Assembly: GCA_013398295.1 (NCBI GenBank)
Contig: VZSF01001524.1
Coordinates: 1,893,186 to 1,957,185 of the forward strand
Length of the DNA: 64,000 nucleotides
Direction of reading: 5' to 3'
Origin: Chionis minor
Lineage: Eukaryota; Chordata; Aves; Charadriiformes; Chionididae
This document shows positions 24,101 through 36,720 of this stretch, piece after piece. The notes below the pieces were generated by a model. That model made no database searches and was not told the DNA's origin. It was given only the letters and a program-made list of their open reading frames with translations. Positions within the stretch are counted from its first letter, which is position 1. Every line of letters starts with the position of its first letter. The translations under genes were made by a program, and so were the position numbers.

Positions 24101-26453
24101 TACAGCTATAACTCTTCCTCTATAGCTAAATTTGAGGAGGGCGGGGGAGTGGTGTTCCAGACACATTCTGTTTTAAAATAAGGCCATAAACCTGGAAAAA
24201 TGTTGACAAACATTGCTGTAGTGGGCAAAGTTTTTGACAGCATTACTGAAACATTTTATTTTCAACATTTAGAAAATACTCAGATAAAGTGAATTTTTAT
24301 TCCTACAAATGAACAGAAATCTCGGCCTTATCCTAGACTTTACTTTTTAGTAGAAAGAGCTGCAAAAGTACTGTATAAAGAGGATGAACAGTAGTTTCAT
24401 TTTGTGCTATGATTGCAATACATGTTATCAAACCAGATTAATAAGTACGTGGCTCACAAACAGTTTAGCTGAAAAAAGCTGAATATTTTCAGTGCTGAGG
24501 CACTAACGAGTTTTGCTGGAGAAATAATTTTCTTTTGTTTGCTCAGATTCATTAGGCATTTCTGTAGACATGTAAATCACAATGTGAAATATATTGATGA
24601 TGGATGCTTTAATTCTTGTTTGTCTGGAATTCCCTCAAACCATCTTGTAATTTGATATTAATATTTCAGTCATATTGTTTTCTGGAAACTGCTGTTTACT
24701 GATAAAATATGTCAGCACTGAAATGTTCACTGGAATTTTCCCAGTTGTGCAAACCAAAATGCAACTACTAAGCAATATCAAATGTAAAAAATAGTATTTC
24801 TAGCCATATAATAGTCATAAAAAAAAAATCTCCTGACACCAAAAAAAGAGTAGTTTGATGCTGAGTGCAAATGAAAGTCCTAAGCAGCTTAAATTGTTTG
24901 ACACTTTGTTTCGTATCTTCAGCAAAAAGAAAAAAAATGCGATCAGGAGTACCACTGGTAAAAAGCAAGCTTTCAGTATCATATAGGAAAGGAACAACTA
25001 AGAGAACACTTAGATAAATCTGCTGGTTTAAAGTTGGTTGACCTTTATGGACTTTCTCTTGAGAATTTACAGTCATAGTAGCTGACATCTCCAATCCTGT
25101 TTTCCTGGACAATAGCAAAGGTACTGAAAAACAGGAAGAGGACAAGTCTAACAGTTAATGGTGAAAGTTCTTATTAAAAGTGCAAGTAAGATCAAACTGT
25201 GAGAGGCTGCTAAGACACTGGATGACATAAACAAAGCTCAAAATGACCCTTAAAAAATTCAGGCTCAAATGTACTGGAGAAGAAAAGGCCCTTATTCAGT
25301 AGAAATAAATACAATGTTCTAGGCAAAGAAAGGAATAATCAGCAAGTTGCCTAATGCTTTTGTGGCCAAGTAGTATTTCTAAAGAAAGAATCTTGAGGTT
25401 GTAGTGAATCCTTAGCTTAACCTCAAAAAGGATGCCATTTTGTTGCAAAGAAATAAATAGGGTTGAGGTATGAACAGAGATACGGACAAGAGGTGTGTGT
25501 GGCATGCAATACAATATAGTCCTGAAGGATGGCACAACAAAACCTGTTTTGCAAACCATTCCCTTTCACTGAGGCAGAAGCAGCTTTATCTAAGAAATTC
25601 CTGACATAGTTGGAAGTCTTTGAAATCAAATTAAACAAATTAAGGTTGCCACAAAACTGCCGCCACAGGTAATTTAAACCTGTTACTTTTGCACTGGCAT
25701 CCTATCACATGGAAAACAGATTGTCATCTTGTTTGTCACAGCACTCTCTGAAAACTGGTGTCCCGTTTCTTCTCAGTCTCTGTCTCTTCAGATGAAACAG
25801 AGCCAGTTGCTTCTTTCTCTTGCAGGCCATATTCTGCAATACTTCATGTAAATCTTCTAATTCCTGTTGGTCCCTAAGCTTCTTGCAATACAGCACCTGT
25901 CGACCCCAAACTGATTACAGTTTTCCAGTTTGAGTATTTCAGTGCTAAGCAGAGAGAAATCTGTGGGAGGGACCTGATCGTATCTGATTCTGTGCTGAAA
26001 TCTGATTGAAAAGGACTCAGGAACTCCTGATCTATGGCTATTAGTTTTGGGAGATGACCCACATAACAAAATGTGATACAACAGAAATCCCTTCAAAATG
26101 CTAAAAGTACTGATATTTTTTTTTCATTCCCCCAAACCATTCATTCTTGCCAAACATAAGTCCCAGAGACAGGTTCCAAGGTTTCTCAGAAGCCTGCCAA
26201 CTGTGCCTTGGTGCTTCCCACATCCATTGCCTTAATTATGTTTTCTTCAAAGTTCACTTCAAAATGAAGGCTAGAAAAATTCCCCAAGCTGTTATGTAGA
26301 GGGAGCTCTTGCCTTTGTATGGAAGCTGTGTGTTTCATCATAGAAAAATTGTTTGAAAACTGCATTATTCCTTGTTTTAGATGTTTAAATAGAATTGTCA
26401 TTTGGAGGAATACTGTAAGTTATTAAGTATAATCAGATCTGATATGTCTTGTT
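21191..26453. other. Unique AT-rich non-coding DNA
   Basis: No gene or transposon could be supported. Short open frames lie on both strands without family resemblance. A slightly GC-richer stretch near 22580-22780 has a 70-codon plus-strand frame with no recognisable motif. Confidence 0.5.
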
Positions 26454-26455
26454 TG

Positions 26456-26510
26456 TGTATATATATGTATATATGCATGTATTTACATATAAATGTATAT
26501 ATTTATATCA
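26456..26510. repeat. TATATG-type AT-rich microsatellite
   Basis: Degenerate TATA/TATG alternation over about 55 bases, ending in TTTATATC. A decayed TA/TG microsatellite. Confidence 0.8.
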
Positions 26511-29500
26511 AGCTGAGAGATTCCAACCTTTCTAAAGTGTGAAAGTATTGGACAGTATCTGAGGGATAGAAAGTATCTGTCCCTCAACAGATATTGCTTA
26601 GTTCAGTAGCTCTTTTTCTTTTCTTTAAAACAGGAACTAGATATGAATAAGAAGTTACTTAAACATCTTTGAAAGACATTACATAATACAAGATCACTGT
26701 CTGTATCATTCATTGTCTATTTAAGTACATATTATGTCTGTAACTTACCTCAAATGTATTAACATATATGAGCAATCCATATACACATATGCATTATTTT
26801 TATCCTTTATTTAGATTCTGTTACTTCTATTCTGATGCTGGGCCTTATGGTGAGAGCTTATACAGAAACGGATGCACAACGGTCTAATAGGAATGGAGAG
26901 CCATACTGAGGTTGTGCAAGAAATGTGAGGGCACTGGACCTCAGGGAGAGAAGAGATGTTAGTTCCATTCTAGAAATAGAGAAAATCTCCTGTGAAGGGG
27001 TAAAAAAAGCCAGTAACAATAATTGACTTGCTTGCCATCCTCCAATCATACCTGGAATAATCAAGTCAAACTTCTTGAGCACGCTGTGATCCAGCTGCTT
27101 CCATGAGGTCAGGCTGTATGAAGCCGAGGTGTGGTGCTTTGTTGTAGTTGTGCTCTCAGGCAGCTTACTATCAATTTTGCAACTCTCAACCCTCAGTTCC
27201 ATGGGATCATTATGCACAGAAGCTTAAAACATGTTTTATATTGCTGTTATTAAAATGATAAGAACTGGACGTATATTATAACATTTAAGGATTCTATGTG
27301 CGTCTTATAGTGAGCTCCTATAGTTTGATGAAACCAAATATTTTTTCACCAAAACAATTTCTGAGATAAAATTTTAGCTGAGTATTATATATATAGGAAT
27401 GTTTTCTATTAAAAAAAAAAAAAAGCATATCACTTGACAAGTTCTTTCTTTTTTAGTTGAGCTAAACCAGTTCTTGATTGCCAAGTTGAAATGCACCTGT
27501 CAGACTGGACAAAATAAGAATATGCTGTTCAGTTTCTAACAACAGAAATTATCACTTATTAGTTGAAAAACTTCAGTTTCCAAAGTTGGTTTGAATTGAC
27601 AATTTATTTATTTTAGAAGGGAGACCCCATGCTGTTTCATTAGCTCTGTGCTACTGTCTGTGTCTGGATACACTGGATCAGACTGTATTTGAAAATACAG
27701 GTGAGAAGAGCCATCAGTAGTTCTGGGATTTCTCATTTTGGATAGTCTTCAGACCCAGTTAGGTCCCACTCCAGTCCTATTTATTGGCTTTTTCTTCGTA
27801 TTCATATATAAAAAGCATTTCCTATGACGCTGAAGGATAACTAATATTCTAGGCTCTTCATGCTACTCCATGGCTGGTGCCCATGGTGTGTCTTTGTGCT
27901 TGTGGAGAACAAGAAGGCCAGGGCTGCACAGTTTCTCAGGGACACACAGTCTTCCGTGAACTTTCCAGGATGACGGTATTTGAATAAAAGAAAATTCAAA
28001 CACATGTTCTATCTTTCATGGAGCAAATTCCTGAACAAAGTGAAAATGGAGTGAGTGTCACCAAAGCTGACGCCCCACAGAGATCCAGCCTGGGCTGCAG
28101 GGCACAGGACTGGAGCCACATTCTTGGACACCTCCTTCTGGTTGGAGAGGTCCTGGCTTCTGCCAGCCAAAAGGGATTCCATCCCAAGATCGAGGCTAGT
28201 CACATTGCCCTGCGGTCACATTGCCCTTCATAGGCCTGAAGCTCTAGTGCCACGTTTCTATAGAGAGAGTGTTTTCCCAGACTTGTCAGCTCCATCCCAC
28301 ATCCTTGCCTGGCTGAGCAAGAGAGCAAAGACCAGTTCTGCTCTATAAAATTGATCTGGGACAAGATCTGTATCACATCAAGAGCAAAACAAATAGGATG
28401 AGTTCTCACTCTGTTTTAAATAATTGGGTATGTTTTCATTTGCTTGGATTCAACCAGGATCTCTAAAATGTTCCCTGGATGTTAGAGCTCAGGGTAAATA
28501 GCAAGCCTTGCCTTTGCAATGCCTTCAGGCCTTCCCCAGGGTCTCAGTGGGGAAGCAGAATACAAATGTATGTGCCATTAATAAATCTTTCCAGTGTTGG
28601 TTATGGGGTTCATCATGGTAATTGTCTCTCTTCTCCTCCCCCTTCACGTTCAATACTCCATAGTGTACTGTTATGTAAATGTTATCCTGCTCTTCCCAGA
28701 TTTGTGCAGCTGGGGGCTGAATGATGCTGTGTTTGATCTTAGTGTGACTGCCAGTTGTCTGTTGGTTCATACAGTCTCAGCTGCTCACATCTGTGATTGA
28801 TACCGTCTTTATACATATAATACACGGTGCTGGTTGCACGTGCATTCTATGTAACTTCAGGATTTCAGTCATATTACCATATTTCCATATGGTTTGTAGT
28901 TAAGTAAATAATAATATAGATGACAGAATTGACAACTAGGTACTGGGCCCAAATTGCTTCTCCCTATGGTTTCTATTAGCTAGACTGGATTTGGTTTCTC
29001 CGTTCTGTGTCAAGCAACAGACCATTAAATTTTTTTGAAGCTTTTTAATTGAACTGTAATGCTTCGGTAATATTCTGAAAAATGTGCCTAATTTTACTCA
29101 CCCATATGATTTTCTTGTTTCCCCAAGGGGACTACTGTGCAAAATGTTAGGTGTGCTGGCATGCAAGCAGATGAAGCATGACTAGGTATGGTTGAGAGTC
29201 CTTAAACTGAAGATATTCTGTTATTTATTTATCAGGAAAATTCAAGGTCTATGCTTTTAGAAAATAATATTTTTGAAGCTTGAATCATCAGATTTCCTTT
29301 TTAATTCTGAACTTTGACAGGGAAAAAAGCTTCAGATTTTAATGCTAACCAACACATTTCAGCCCATTTTAGGTATAAAATTTTACTGTATAAAAACCCC
29401 ATGAGCCAACTGTACAGTCAATATATAGATGTCTTATCTCTTCAAGAAGAGGAAAATTTTAGAATAGAGCTTGCTCCAATGTCTTAAACGTTTGATGTAG

Positions 29501-29611
29501 ATTTCACCATTTTCTCTTTAATTCTCTTTATTTTTTCCAGCTTTTGATAGCTTGTGTAAACCAAAACAGTTCTTATGATCGTCATGACTTTAAGGAGTTT
29601 CTCCAGTTTTC

Positions 29612-29639
29612 TTTTTTTTTTCTTTAAAAAAAAAAAAAA
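29612..29639. repeat. T-run followed by A-run (self-complementary)
   Basis: About ten T, then CTTT, then fourteen A. The two halves can pair as a perfect AT hairpin. It is a low-complexity tract, and no function is implied. Confidence 0.8.
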
Positions 29640-32600
29640 GGAAAAGCATCGACCCATAAGCTCATCATTATTGCCTTCTCAGTCACACCCTTATTCACCC
29701 TCATGTTTGTAAAATCCATTTTTTCCCATATTCCATTCAAAGCTTCCTAAGGGTACATGAACAGTACAGTTAAGGCTGTACTGACAGCTGCTTGTGATGG
29801 ATGTGAAAGTATGTGGTAATGTGATGCTTGACATATAAACTAAAGCTGTCTTACAGCATTTGAGAATTTGGGTCCTCTTTAGTAGAAAATATTTATGGTA
29901 TTTTGGACAAGCATACTATGAAGGACAACAGCTTCTGGTTTTGTGGCAGGATTAACTATTGGAAAGCATGATCTACTGTAGAAAGTCAAAATGCAGAAGA
30001 TGTAGGCTCAGAAAGGAAGTGTGTTAGAAATATGAGCCATTTCCCTCCATAGCTTTGTTTGGTATGGATATGTATAAGATCAGGCGTAACAGCAGTGTGA
30101 ATGGAAGAATCTGGGCAGCCATTTCTTTACTACCACGTGCTTGGGAGTGTACACTGCACAGGGTAGGTTAATGAGGGTAAGGGCTAAAGTTCTTCTGCCC
30201 ACACATGTTCGTTTGAACTGCATTTATGCCCCACTTCCTTTCCTTATAGTGTCTATGTCTGTAAAAGTCGTGTAATAAGACCTTTGTCCTGGATAAGAGA
30301 ATGAAGCTGTCAATTGCCTGAAATGCACTTCATCAAGATTACCTTGAAGGTGATGCTCTTTGTGAGGATGCAGAGTAAGGATGCTTTTCCTCAGCTTGAT
30401 GTCAGTTCAGCTGAGCATCCATCCTCTCCCTCTCTTCCCTTTCTTTAGAAAAAACTTTCCTTTTGGTATTGCCCATCTGAGGACAAAACTATCGCTGTCC
30501 TCTTGACTCACCAGTTCTCGTCAGTCAACAGTATCTTCCTTCTTCTTTGGTAAAACAAAGTTTGAAAGGGTACTCCAACTAGTTTCTTTGTATTTTTCCT
30601 TGTGTGGCTGTTGCAAACTAGCTGGATTCCAAGCTGTGTGGAGCTCTCTAGTAAGCAATTTGATTTCTGAGTGAGTTCTAGGGTTTTATTTTGTCTCCAT
30701 GAATGTTTCCTTAGAAAGACAGAGTTCGGCTGCACAATTATTGAGCTGCAGGGATCCTGGCTTTTTTGCAATTTCTAATACTATTGTGACATTAAGTGGC
30801 AAGTAGGTTCCAGATGCTGGGTTTATTTTTATTTCCCATTGACTGTTTTTTGAAGAATATGTGTGGTCAAAACATCAGTCAACAGAATTATTGTTTAGTA
30901 TATGTGGTGATGAGCCACTTGCAGAGGCTTTAAGTCCTATTTAGTCCTGTTTATTGGGGACAAAGCAAGGCCTAAGCTAAAATATTCTTCAAGTGCTTAA
31001 AATAGGAGTGTGCATGGACTTCAGTATTGTGGAAAAGCTGATCGGTCCTCTGCAAAACAATGTGAGTTGCTCAGAAAACAGAATATCTAAAGGTTGAGTT
31101 TAATCAGCATCCTGATGTGCTCCTTCTTTAACATTAACCTTTCTCAGTTAAAGTGCTGCATCGACTTCACACCTGGGTATAGAGTTTTTGTAGATTTTAA
31201 AATGAAAAGGCTAAAAAAGGGAACGAAAATCCTTTTAACAATGGATTATTGCTATTTCTGTGTTCTATCAATTACATAGATACAATCCTGACATGTCTCA
31301 TGCTCATAAATGACCAACGTATTTGAAGTATTCATGGTTATGGAAAAGAAATATGATTGTATGATACTGTTAAACCCAATAAAACTGGCTAACAAAGCAA
31401 GTGAACTGTGTGATATATATTCTGATCCTAGTTTTCAGAGATAGCTCTACAATCATCTACTATGCAAACTCAGTGTCTGATGTCTCTTTTCCCTTGCTAG
31501 GAAATAAGCTAAACTTGCTAAAGGCGGCTGTCAATCAGCAGTTTGGGATAATTTACTTCTCCCCTCAGTGTTGAGGGTAGACCATTTAACTGTTATGTGT
31601 GTGAGGCAAAAAGCAGAAAAGTTCAGAATACTGCCTATCGCTTTACATAATTGCTGACTAGTTTTAGTCTTGGATGATGATGTTCGACAATAAAAGGGAG
31701 TGTCCTTACTAAGACTCTTGAATAATCTGCTAAAATACTATGGCATCTTTATGCCCTCCAGAAGTGTATTATGCAATGCAAATTAACAGTTCCCTTCTCT
31801 TTCTATTCCAGGAGGAAGAATTACACATGCAAGCACAGAATGGATATTGCAGTCCTGCACAGAGTGGGCTATGTTATACTGCAATGAATGCTGGCAGGCC
31901 TTTAGCTTCCGAGGACAGAGAGGTTTTCAGAGGCATTGGCAATTTCTTTCTGCAATTTCAGATCAGCTATTGAAGAAGCTCTGTCTCCTGCAGAGGTCTG
32001 CTACATTGTGGTGGTGTTCCTAGGAAACCTGACCTTGGCGGAAGATCAAACTGTAAGGAAAGAGATTTGCCCTTAAAGAAGAAAGGACTGCTGTGCCTGA
32101 GGAGTATTATCAGCTGTGCATGTAACTAAGCACAAGTCATTTTTCAATGTGCAGCAGAGCGTGCTCTACAACTGGAAAGGACAGAAAATGGTATGTGTGA
32201 CACTCAGAGTTTAGGATCAGCAAGATATCGAAAAGTACTTTTAAACTATGAAATTTGGTTTATGAAAGGTAGGTATATGTCTTCAGTTATTGTCTGCACC
32301 ATGACTGTAAACTTTCCAAAGCTGTTTTCTCCTGCCCACCAGCTGCCTTCCTCACTTTTAGCTTTTCCGGTATCTTAGTTCCTCATCCAGACTGTTCCAG
32401 GTATGGAGTAGTTCTCAAGCTCAGGTCATAGCCTGTTTAATCTGCATATTTCTTCCTGTTTCTTTCCAGATGATTTGCAAATTACCTGAAAGTAGATTTT
32501 CAAATGGGACGATAAAAAAAGGCATTCCTTTTCTAGTAGTCTAAAAAAAACATTTTAGCACATTTCCCTAGATTTTTGCCTCTTAGATACTTAAAATACC

Positions 32601-33867
32601 CCTGATTTTTCTTGCCACTGAACATTTCACTGACTGTTTCTAGCATGTGTTTGCAGTGTGGTTCCATTTTTCAAAAAACATTTTATAGATTGATCTGGTT
32701 AAATGGTTTGAAAATCAGACCAAACTGAGATTCCAGAGATTTCTTCTCACTTGTCGTGTCGTCTCTACTAGCCACGACTCTAATTAAATACACCTTTGGA
32801 AACTCAGCAGGAAAAAGAAAGGGAACTGGTCTTTAGCGATATAATTCTCTACAACACAACCACACAACTGTGGGGCCAAGATCAAATTTTGAAACTCAAC
32901 AGAGAACTGTAACTGTGTCTCAAATTTTTTTTCTTCAAGTGTGCAAGGTACAATATTCTGTGAGAACTATTAACATAGGATGCGGTGGTAAGAAAATTTA
33001 TGGGTTCAAGTTGTCTTTTCTGTGGTGTATCTAATTGGCTCCCTAAACAGATATATCATACTCACTCTGTATACCATACTGGTGCTTTAATATTAATATT
33101 AATTTCTGACAGGTTGACTTCTAAGTTGCATCCTAAAACATTACTTATAGCAACAAAGTTTTGCAGAATCAGTTGTATCTAGATGTCAAGGCCTAGATCT
33201 GTTTCAGTGACTAAATCCTGAATTTTTGTTTCTTTATCAAATAACACATGGTTATTCAAAGAATTTGTCACATGATTCAGGTCCATAGCGTAGAGCAAAT
33301 ATGGTAATAGTCATAAAACCTTGTAAAGTGCGTAGCACTGACAGACTGGAGTACTTTTACTAAGTACAATTTCCCAGATCCCTATTCTTAATTTTTTTTA
33401 ACACAGAGAAACTATATGCCAAGTTTATTAGACCTGTATCTCCCAGATGCGTTTGTTAGCCAAGATCCTTCCTGTCTGGAAGGGTGTTCCCAGTAAATGT
33501 AGTTTGGCTTGCAGTTGCTGTGACCTGATTCAGAACAGGAAACTTCAGAACATTATCCCCTCCTCTGACGGCATTTGAACTGTTCTGGAACAGAGATGAT
33601 CATGAAGTAATCATTAATAACCTCTAATTCTTTACTTGTATGCCATACAGTTTTAGAGTACTGAATTATTGCTGTGGTTTCTGCAAGTCCAATTTTCATT
33701 AAAAAGTGGAATAATCAATGCAAGAGTCCATCTTAGGTTTTTATTTTTAATTTTAAAGGAAAGCATGATTAGCCATGAGTTAATAGCTATATACATTGCT
33801 CACATGATTCATAATATCAATACATGAGGCAAGGATGAGATAAAATCTCAACCACTGCTCTTTTCTT

Positions 33868-33899
33868 TAGAAAGAAAAAAAAAAAAGAAAAAAAGGGAA
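33868..33899. repeat. A-rich low-complexity tract
   Basis: A-rich tract interrupted by single G residues (AAAG and AAAAG units). No retroelement body was recognised upstream. Confidence 0.8.
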
Positions 33900-34239
33900 A
33901 ATAGTACAGGCTCAGACCTCTACTAGAAAATATTGCATGGAAAGGGCTTTTGGAAAAGGAACTTTTGAGAGGGAACTGACAAAACTAACTGTGATTGGAT
34001 AGGGCAGGGAAATAAAATCTATGTATATTGATACTGATAAGGTCTCTGGCTCAGGACTAAGGCCAGTGGTTCCACAGCTGCACAAGTGGGTAGAACCAAA
34101 TGCCAAATCCCTAAACCTGCACCACATAGAGAACACAATACTTTCAAGACATGACAAACTTAGCATCCTAGCAGAAAACATGAAGAATAAATAATTGATT
34201 TGGAGAATGGTTAATCTTTGATTATTAATTAAGATGTAG

Positions 34240-35416
34240 TTGATTAGGAGAAATTCAGCATGGATTTTTGAAAAGGAAATAATGCCTGATCAATCTGATA
34301 GCTTACTACAAGAAACGACTAGTTTGGTAGATGAGGGGAGAGCAGTGGGTTTTGTTTATCTTGAATTCTGCGAGACTTCAACACTTTCTCCCATAACATC
34401 CCCATTGACAAATTAATGAAGTATGGGCTAGATAAATAGACTGGAGAGTGAACTGAATGCCAGGCTCATAAGGTTATCATCAGCAGCACAATGCCCAGAT
34501 GGAGGCCATTTATTAGAGGTGTACCCAGAGGGTCGATACTAGGTCTAATACTGCTTAATGCCTTACTTGTCTGGACAGTAAGAGACAGTGCACCCTGAGG
34601 AACTTTGCATATGACCCAAAACTGCGAGGAGTGGCTGAGACATGGATGGGTGTGGCACTATTCAGAGGTACTTTGGAAGGCTGGAGAAATGGTCTGAGAG
34701 CACTCTGATGAAATTCAACAAAGGAAAGCGCCCAGTCCTGCCCATGAGGAGAAATAACCCCATGCTCCAGTACAGGCTCAGGACCAACCAGCTATAAAGT
34801 AGTTTGGTAGAGAAGGACCTGGGGGTATTGCTGAGCACCAGATTGAACATGAACCAGGAATGCATCCTCACAGTAAAGAAGGCCAAAAGAGTCCAGGGTT
34901 CCATTAGGCAGCATGTTGCTAGCAGGTCGAAGAGGGTAGTCCATCCACTCTGCTCAGCACTAGTGAGACACATCGGCAGTGTTGGTCTTCGCAGTATAAT
35001 AGAGACAGGGATGTACTAGAGTGAGTCTGGTGAAGATCCACAAAGGTGATGAAGGGACTGGAATGTCTCTTCTGTTGGGAAAGGCTGAAGAAGCTGGGAC
35101 TGCCGATTCAGGAACAGAGGAGACTCAGGGAGATCTTATCCATGTGTATAAATACCTGATAGGGGCAGCAAAGAAGATGGAACTAGGGTCTCCTCAATGG
35201 TGTCCTGGAGCAGGATGAGAGACACTGGGCAGAAAATGAAATACATAAAATGCTACGTGAACCCAGGAAAACACTTTTTTACTGTGTGGATGGTCAAACA
35301 CTGGAACAGGTTGCTCAAACAACATTACTGTTCTAGTTGACCCTCCTCTGAATAGGGTGCAGCTTGTCCACATGATCTCCAGAAGTCCTTTCCAATCTCA
35401 TTCATTCTGTTTTTGA
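34240..35416 (+). mobile_element. CR1 LINE, 5'-truncated, plus strand, long copy
   Basis: The element begins within the reverse-transcriptase region of CR1 ORF2 (TTCAGCATGGATTTTTGAAA) and continues to a CR1 3' end (CCAGAAGTCCTTTCCAATCTCATTCATTCTG). Recognisable parts in order are a degraded RT core, the region corresponding to the FADD motif (around 34600, reading GCATATGACCCAAAACT), VEKDLGVLLSTRLNMNQEC at 34807 on, and the terminal LEQ-type segment near 35300. Frames are broken and an open piece remains at 34804-35019. No 5' UTR, ORF1 or endonuclease is present, so it cannot move by itself. Another CR1 of the same strand and similar type starts only about 140 bases downstream. Confidence 0.9.
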
Positions 35417-35682
35417 GAAATACATAATCAAAAAAGAAAAAGAGAAAATGACAGCATAGGGATTTGTTATAGAAGTAGCATCACTTATCATGGCAGGAAC
35501 ATCTCACCCTGTTCTGCAACAAGATTTCATATCATTTTCTTACACCTTGGGAAGCAAAACCCCATGCAAAAATATATGCTAGGAGCCACCCACCAGGAAA
35601 GCATCATGGTAGAAAGGCCCTGAACACAAGTCAGTGATGTGCCCTTGCTGCAAAGAAGGCAGATGGTATCCTGGGTTGCATT

Positions 35683-36167
35683 AGAAAAAGTATTGTCAGA
35701 AGGTTGAGGAGGTGATCCTTCCCCTTTTTTCAGTGCTGGTAAGGCCACATCTGGAGGGCTGTGTCCAGTTCTGGACTACTCAGTACAAAAGAGACATGTA
35801 CACACTGGAGAGATTTCAATGGAGGGCCACAAAGATGACGAATCATAGGAGCATCTCTCCTATGAGGTAAGGCTGAGAGAACTGTGACTGTTCAGCCTGG
35901 AGATGAGAAAGCTCAGGAGGATCTTATTAATGTGTATAAATGCCTGAAGGGAAAGTGGATGCACCCAGGCTCTTTTCAGTGGTGTCCAGAGGCAACGGGC
36001 ACAAACTGAAACACAGAAGGTTTCATGTGAACGTCAGGAAACACTTTTTTACTGTGGGGGTGACCAAGCACTGGCACAGGTTGCCCAGAGAAGTTGTGGA
36101 CTCTCCATCCCTGGAGATATTCAAAAAACATCTAGACACATTCCTAGGTAATTGGCTCTAGGTGGCC
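35683..36167. repeat. Direct duplicate, copy A (485 bp), before N
   Basis: Identical by eye to 36169-36653. It lies wholly inside the CR1. It is best explained as a contig overlap that was not merged. Confidence 0.9.
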
Positions 36168-36168
36168 N
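36168..36168. other. Single-N assembly join
   Basis: A lone N between two identical 485-bp copies. Same pattern as at 2571 and 58668. Confidence 0.85.
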
Positions 36169-36653
36169 AGAAAAAGTATTGTCAGAAGGTTGAGGAGGTG
36201 ATCCTTCCCCTTTTTTCAGTGCTGGTAAGGCCACATCTGGAGGGCTGTGTCCAGTTCTGGACTACTCAGTACAAAAGAGACATGTACACACTGGAGAGAT
36301 TTCAATGGAGGGCCACAAAGATGACGAATCATAGGAGCATCTCTCCTATGAGGTAAGGCTGAGAGAACTGTGACTGTTCAGCCTGGAGATGAGAAAGCTC
36401 AGGAGGATCTTATTAATGTGTATAAATGCCTGAAGGGAAAGTGGATGCACCCAGGCTCTTTTCAGTGGTGTCCAGAGGCAACGGGCACAAACTGAAACAC
36501 AGAAGGTTTCATGTGAACGTCAGGAAACACTTTTTTACTGTGGGGGTGACCAAGCACTGGCACAGGTTGCCCAGAGAAGTTGTGGACTCTCCATCCCTGG
36601 AGATATTCAAAAAACATCTAGACACATTCCTAGGTAATTGGCTCTAGGTGGCC
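36169..36653. repeat. Direct duplicate, copy B (485 bp), after N
   Basis: Repeats 35683-36167 at an offset of 486 bases and then continues into the true CR1 3' end (CTTCTTGAGAGGGGGTTTGG). Confidence 0.9.
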
Positions 36654-36720
36654 TTCTTGAGAGGGGGTTTGGACAAGATGACCTCCAGAGGTCCCGTCCA
36701 ACCTCAATCATTCTGTGATT

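Larger units (their letters stand above)
26511..34239. other. Unique non-coding DNA with homopolymer runs
   Basis: No gene or transposon supported. It holds poly-A at 27411-27424, an adjoining T-run and A-run at 29612-29639, and an A-rich tract at 33868-33899. The segment 28050-28330 is richer in GC, with open frames on both strands and a 16-bp tandem (GTCACATTGCCCT repeated from 28199 and 28215), but no splice or family evidence. Confidence 0.5.
35555..36720 (+). mobile_element. CR1 LINE, 5'-truncated, plus strand (internally duplicated by assembly)
   Basis: Begins near GCAAAACCCCATGC (the CR1 segment before GGCCACCCAGCTGGAAAGC) and ends with CCAACCTCAATCATTCTGTGATT. It encodes the CR1 ORF2 C-terminus: frame 35940-36161 gives a 73-residue piece with VNVRKHFFTVGVTKHWHRLP and EVVDSPSLEIFKKHLD, the usual end of the CR1 protein. 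The identical piece at 36426-36647 is the second copy of the 485-bp duplication around the N at 36168, so the true element is probably about 680 bases. The better-kept reading frame suggests it is younger than the copy at 16868. Confidence 0.92.

Noticed and set aside
31740..31973. Exon starting after a TCTATTCCAG acceptor near 31811
   Set aside because: The acceptor-like string is good, but there is no paired donor at a sensible distance, no conserved protein and no poly(A) signal. Such strings are frequent in pyrimidine-rich intronic DNA.
35940..36647. Two identical 73-residue frames as a small duplicated gene
   Set aside because: They are the C-terminal end of CR1 ORF2, and the second copy comes from the duplication around the N at 36168.
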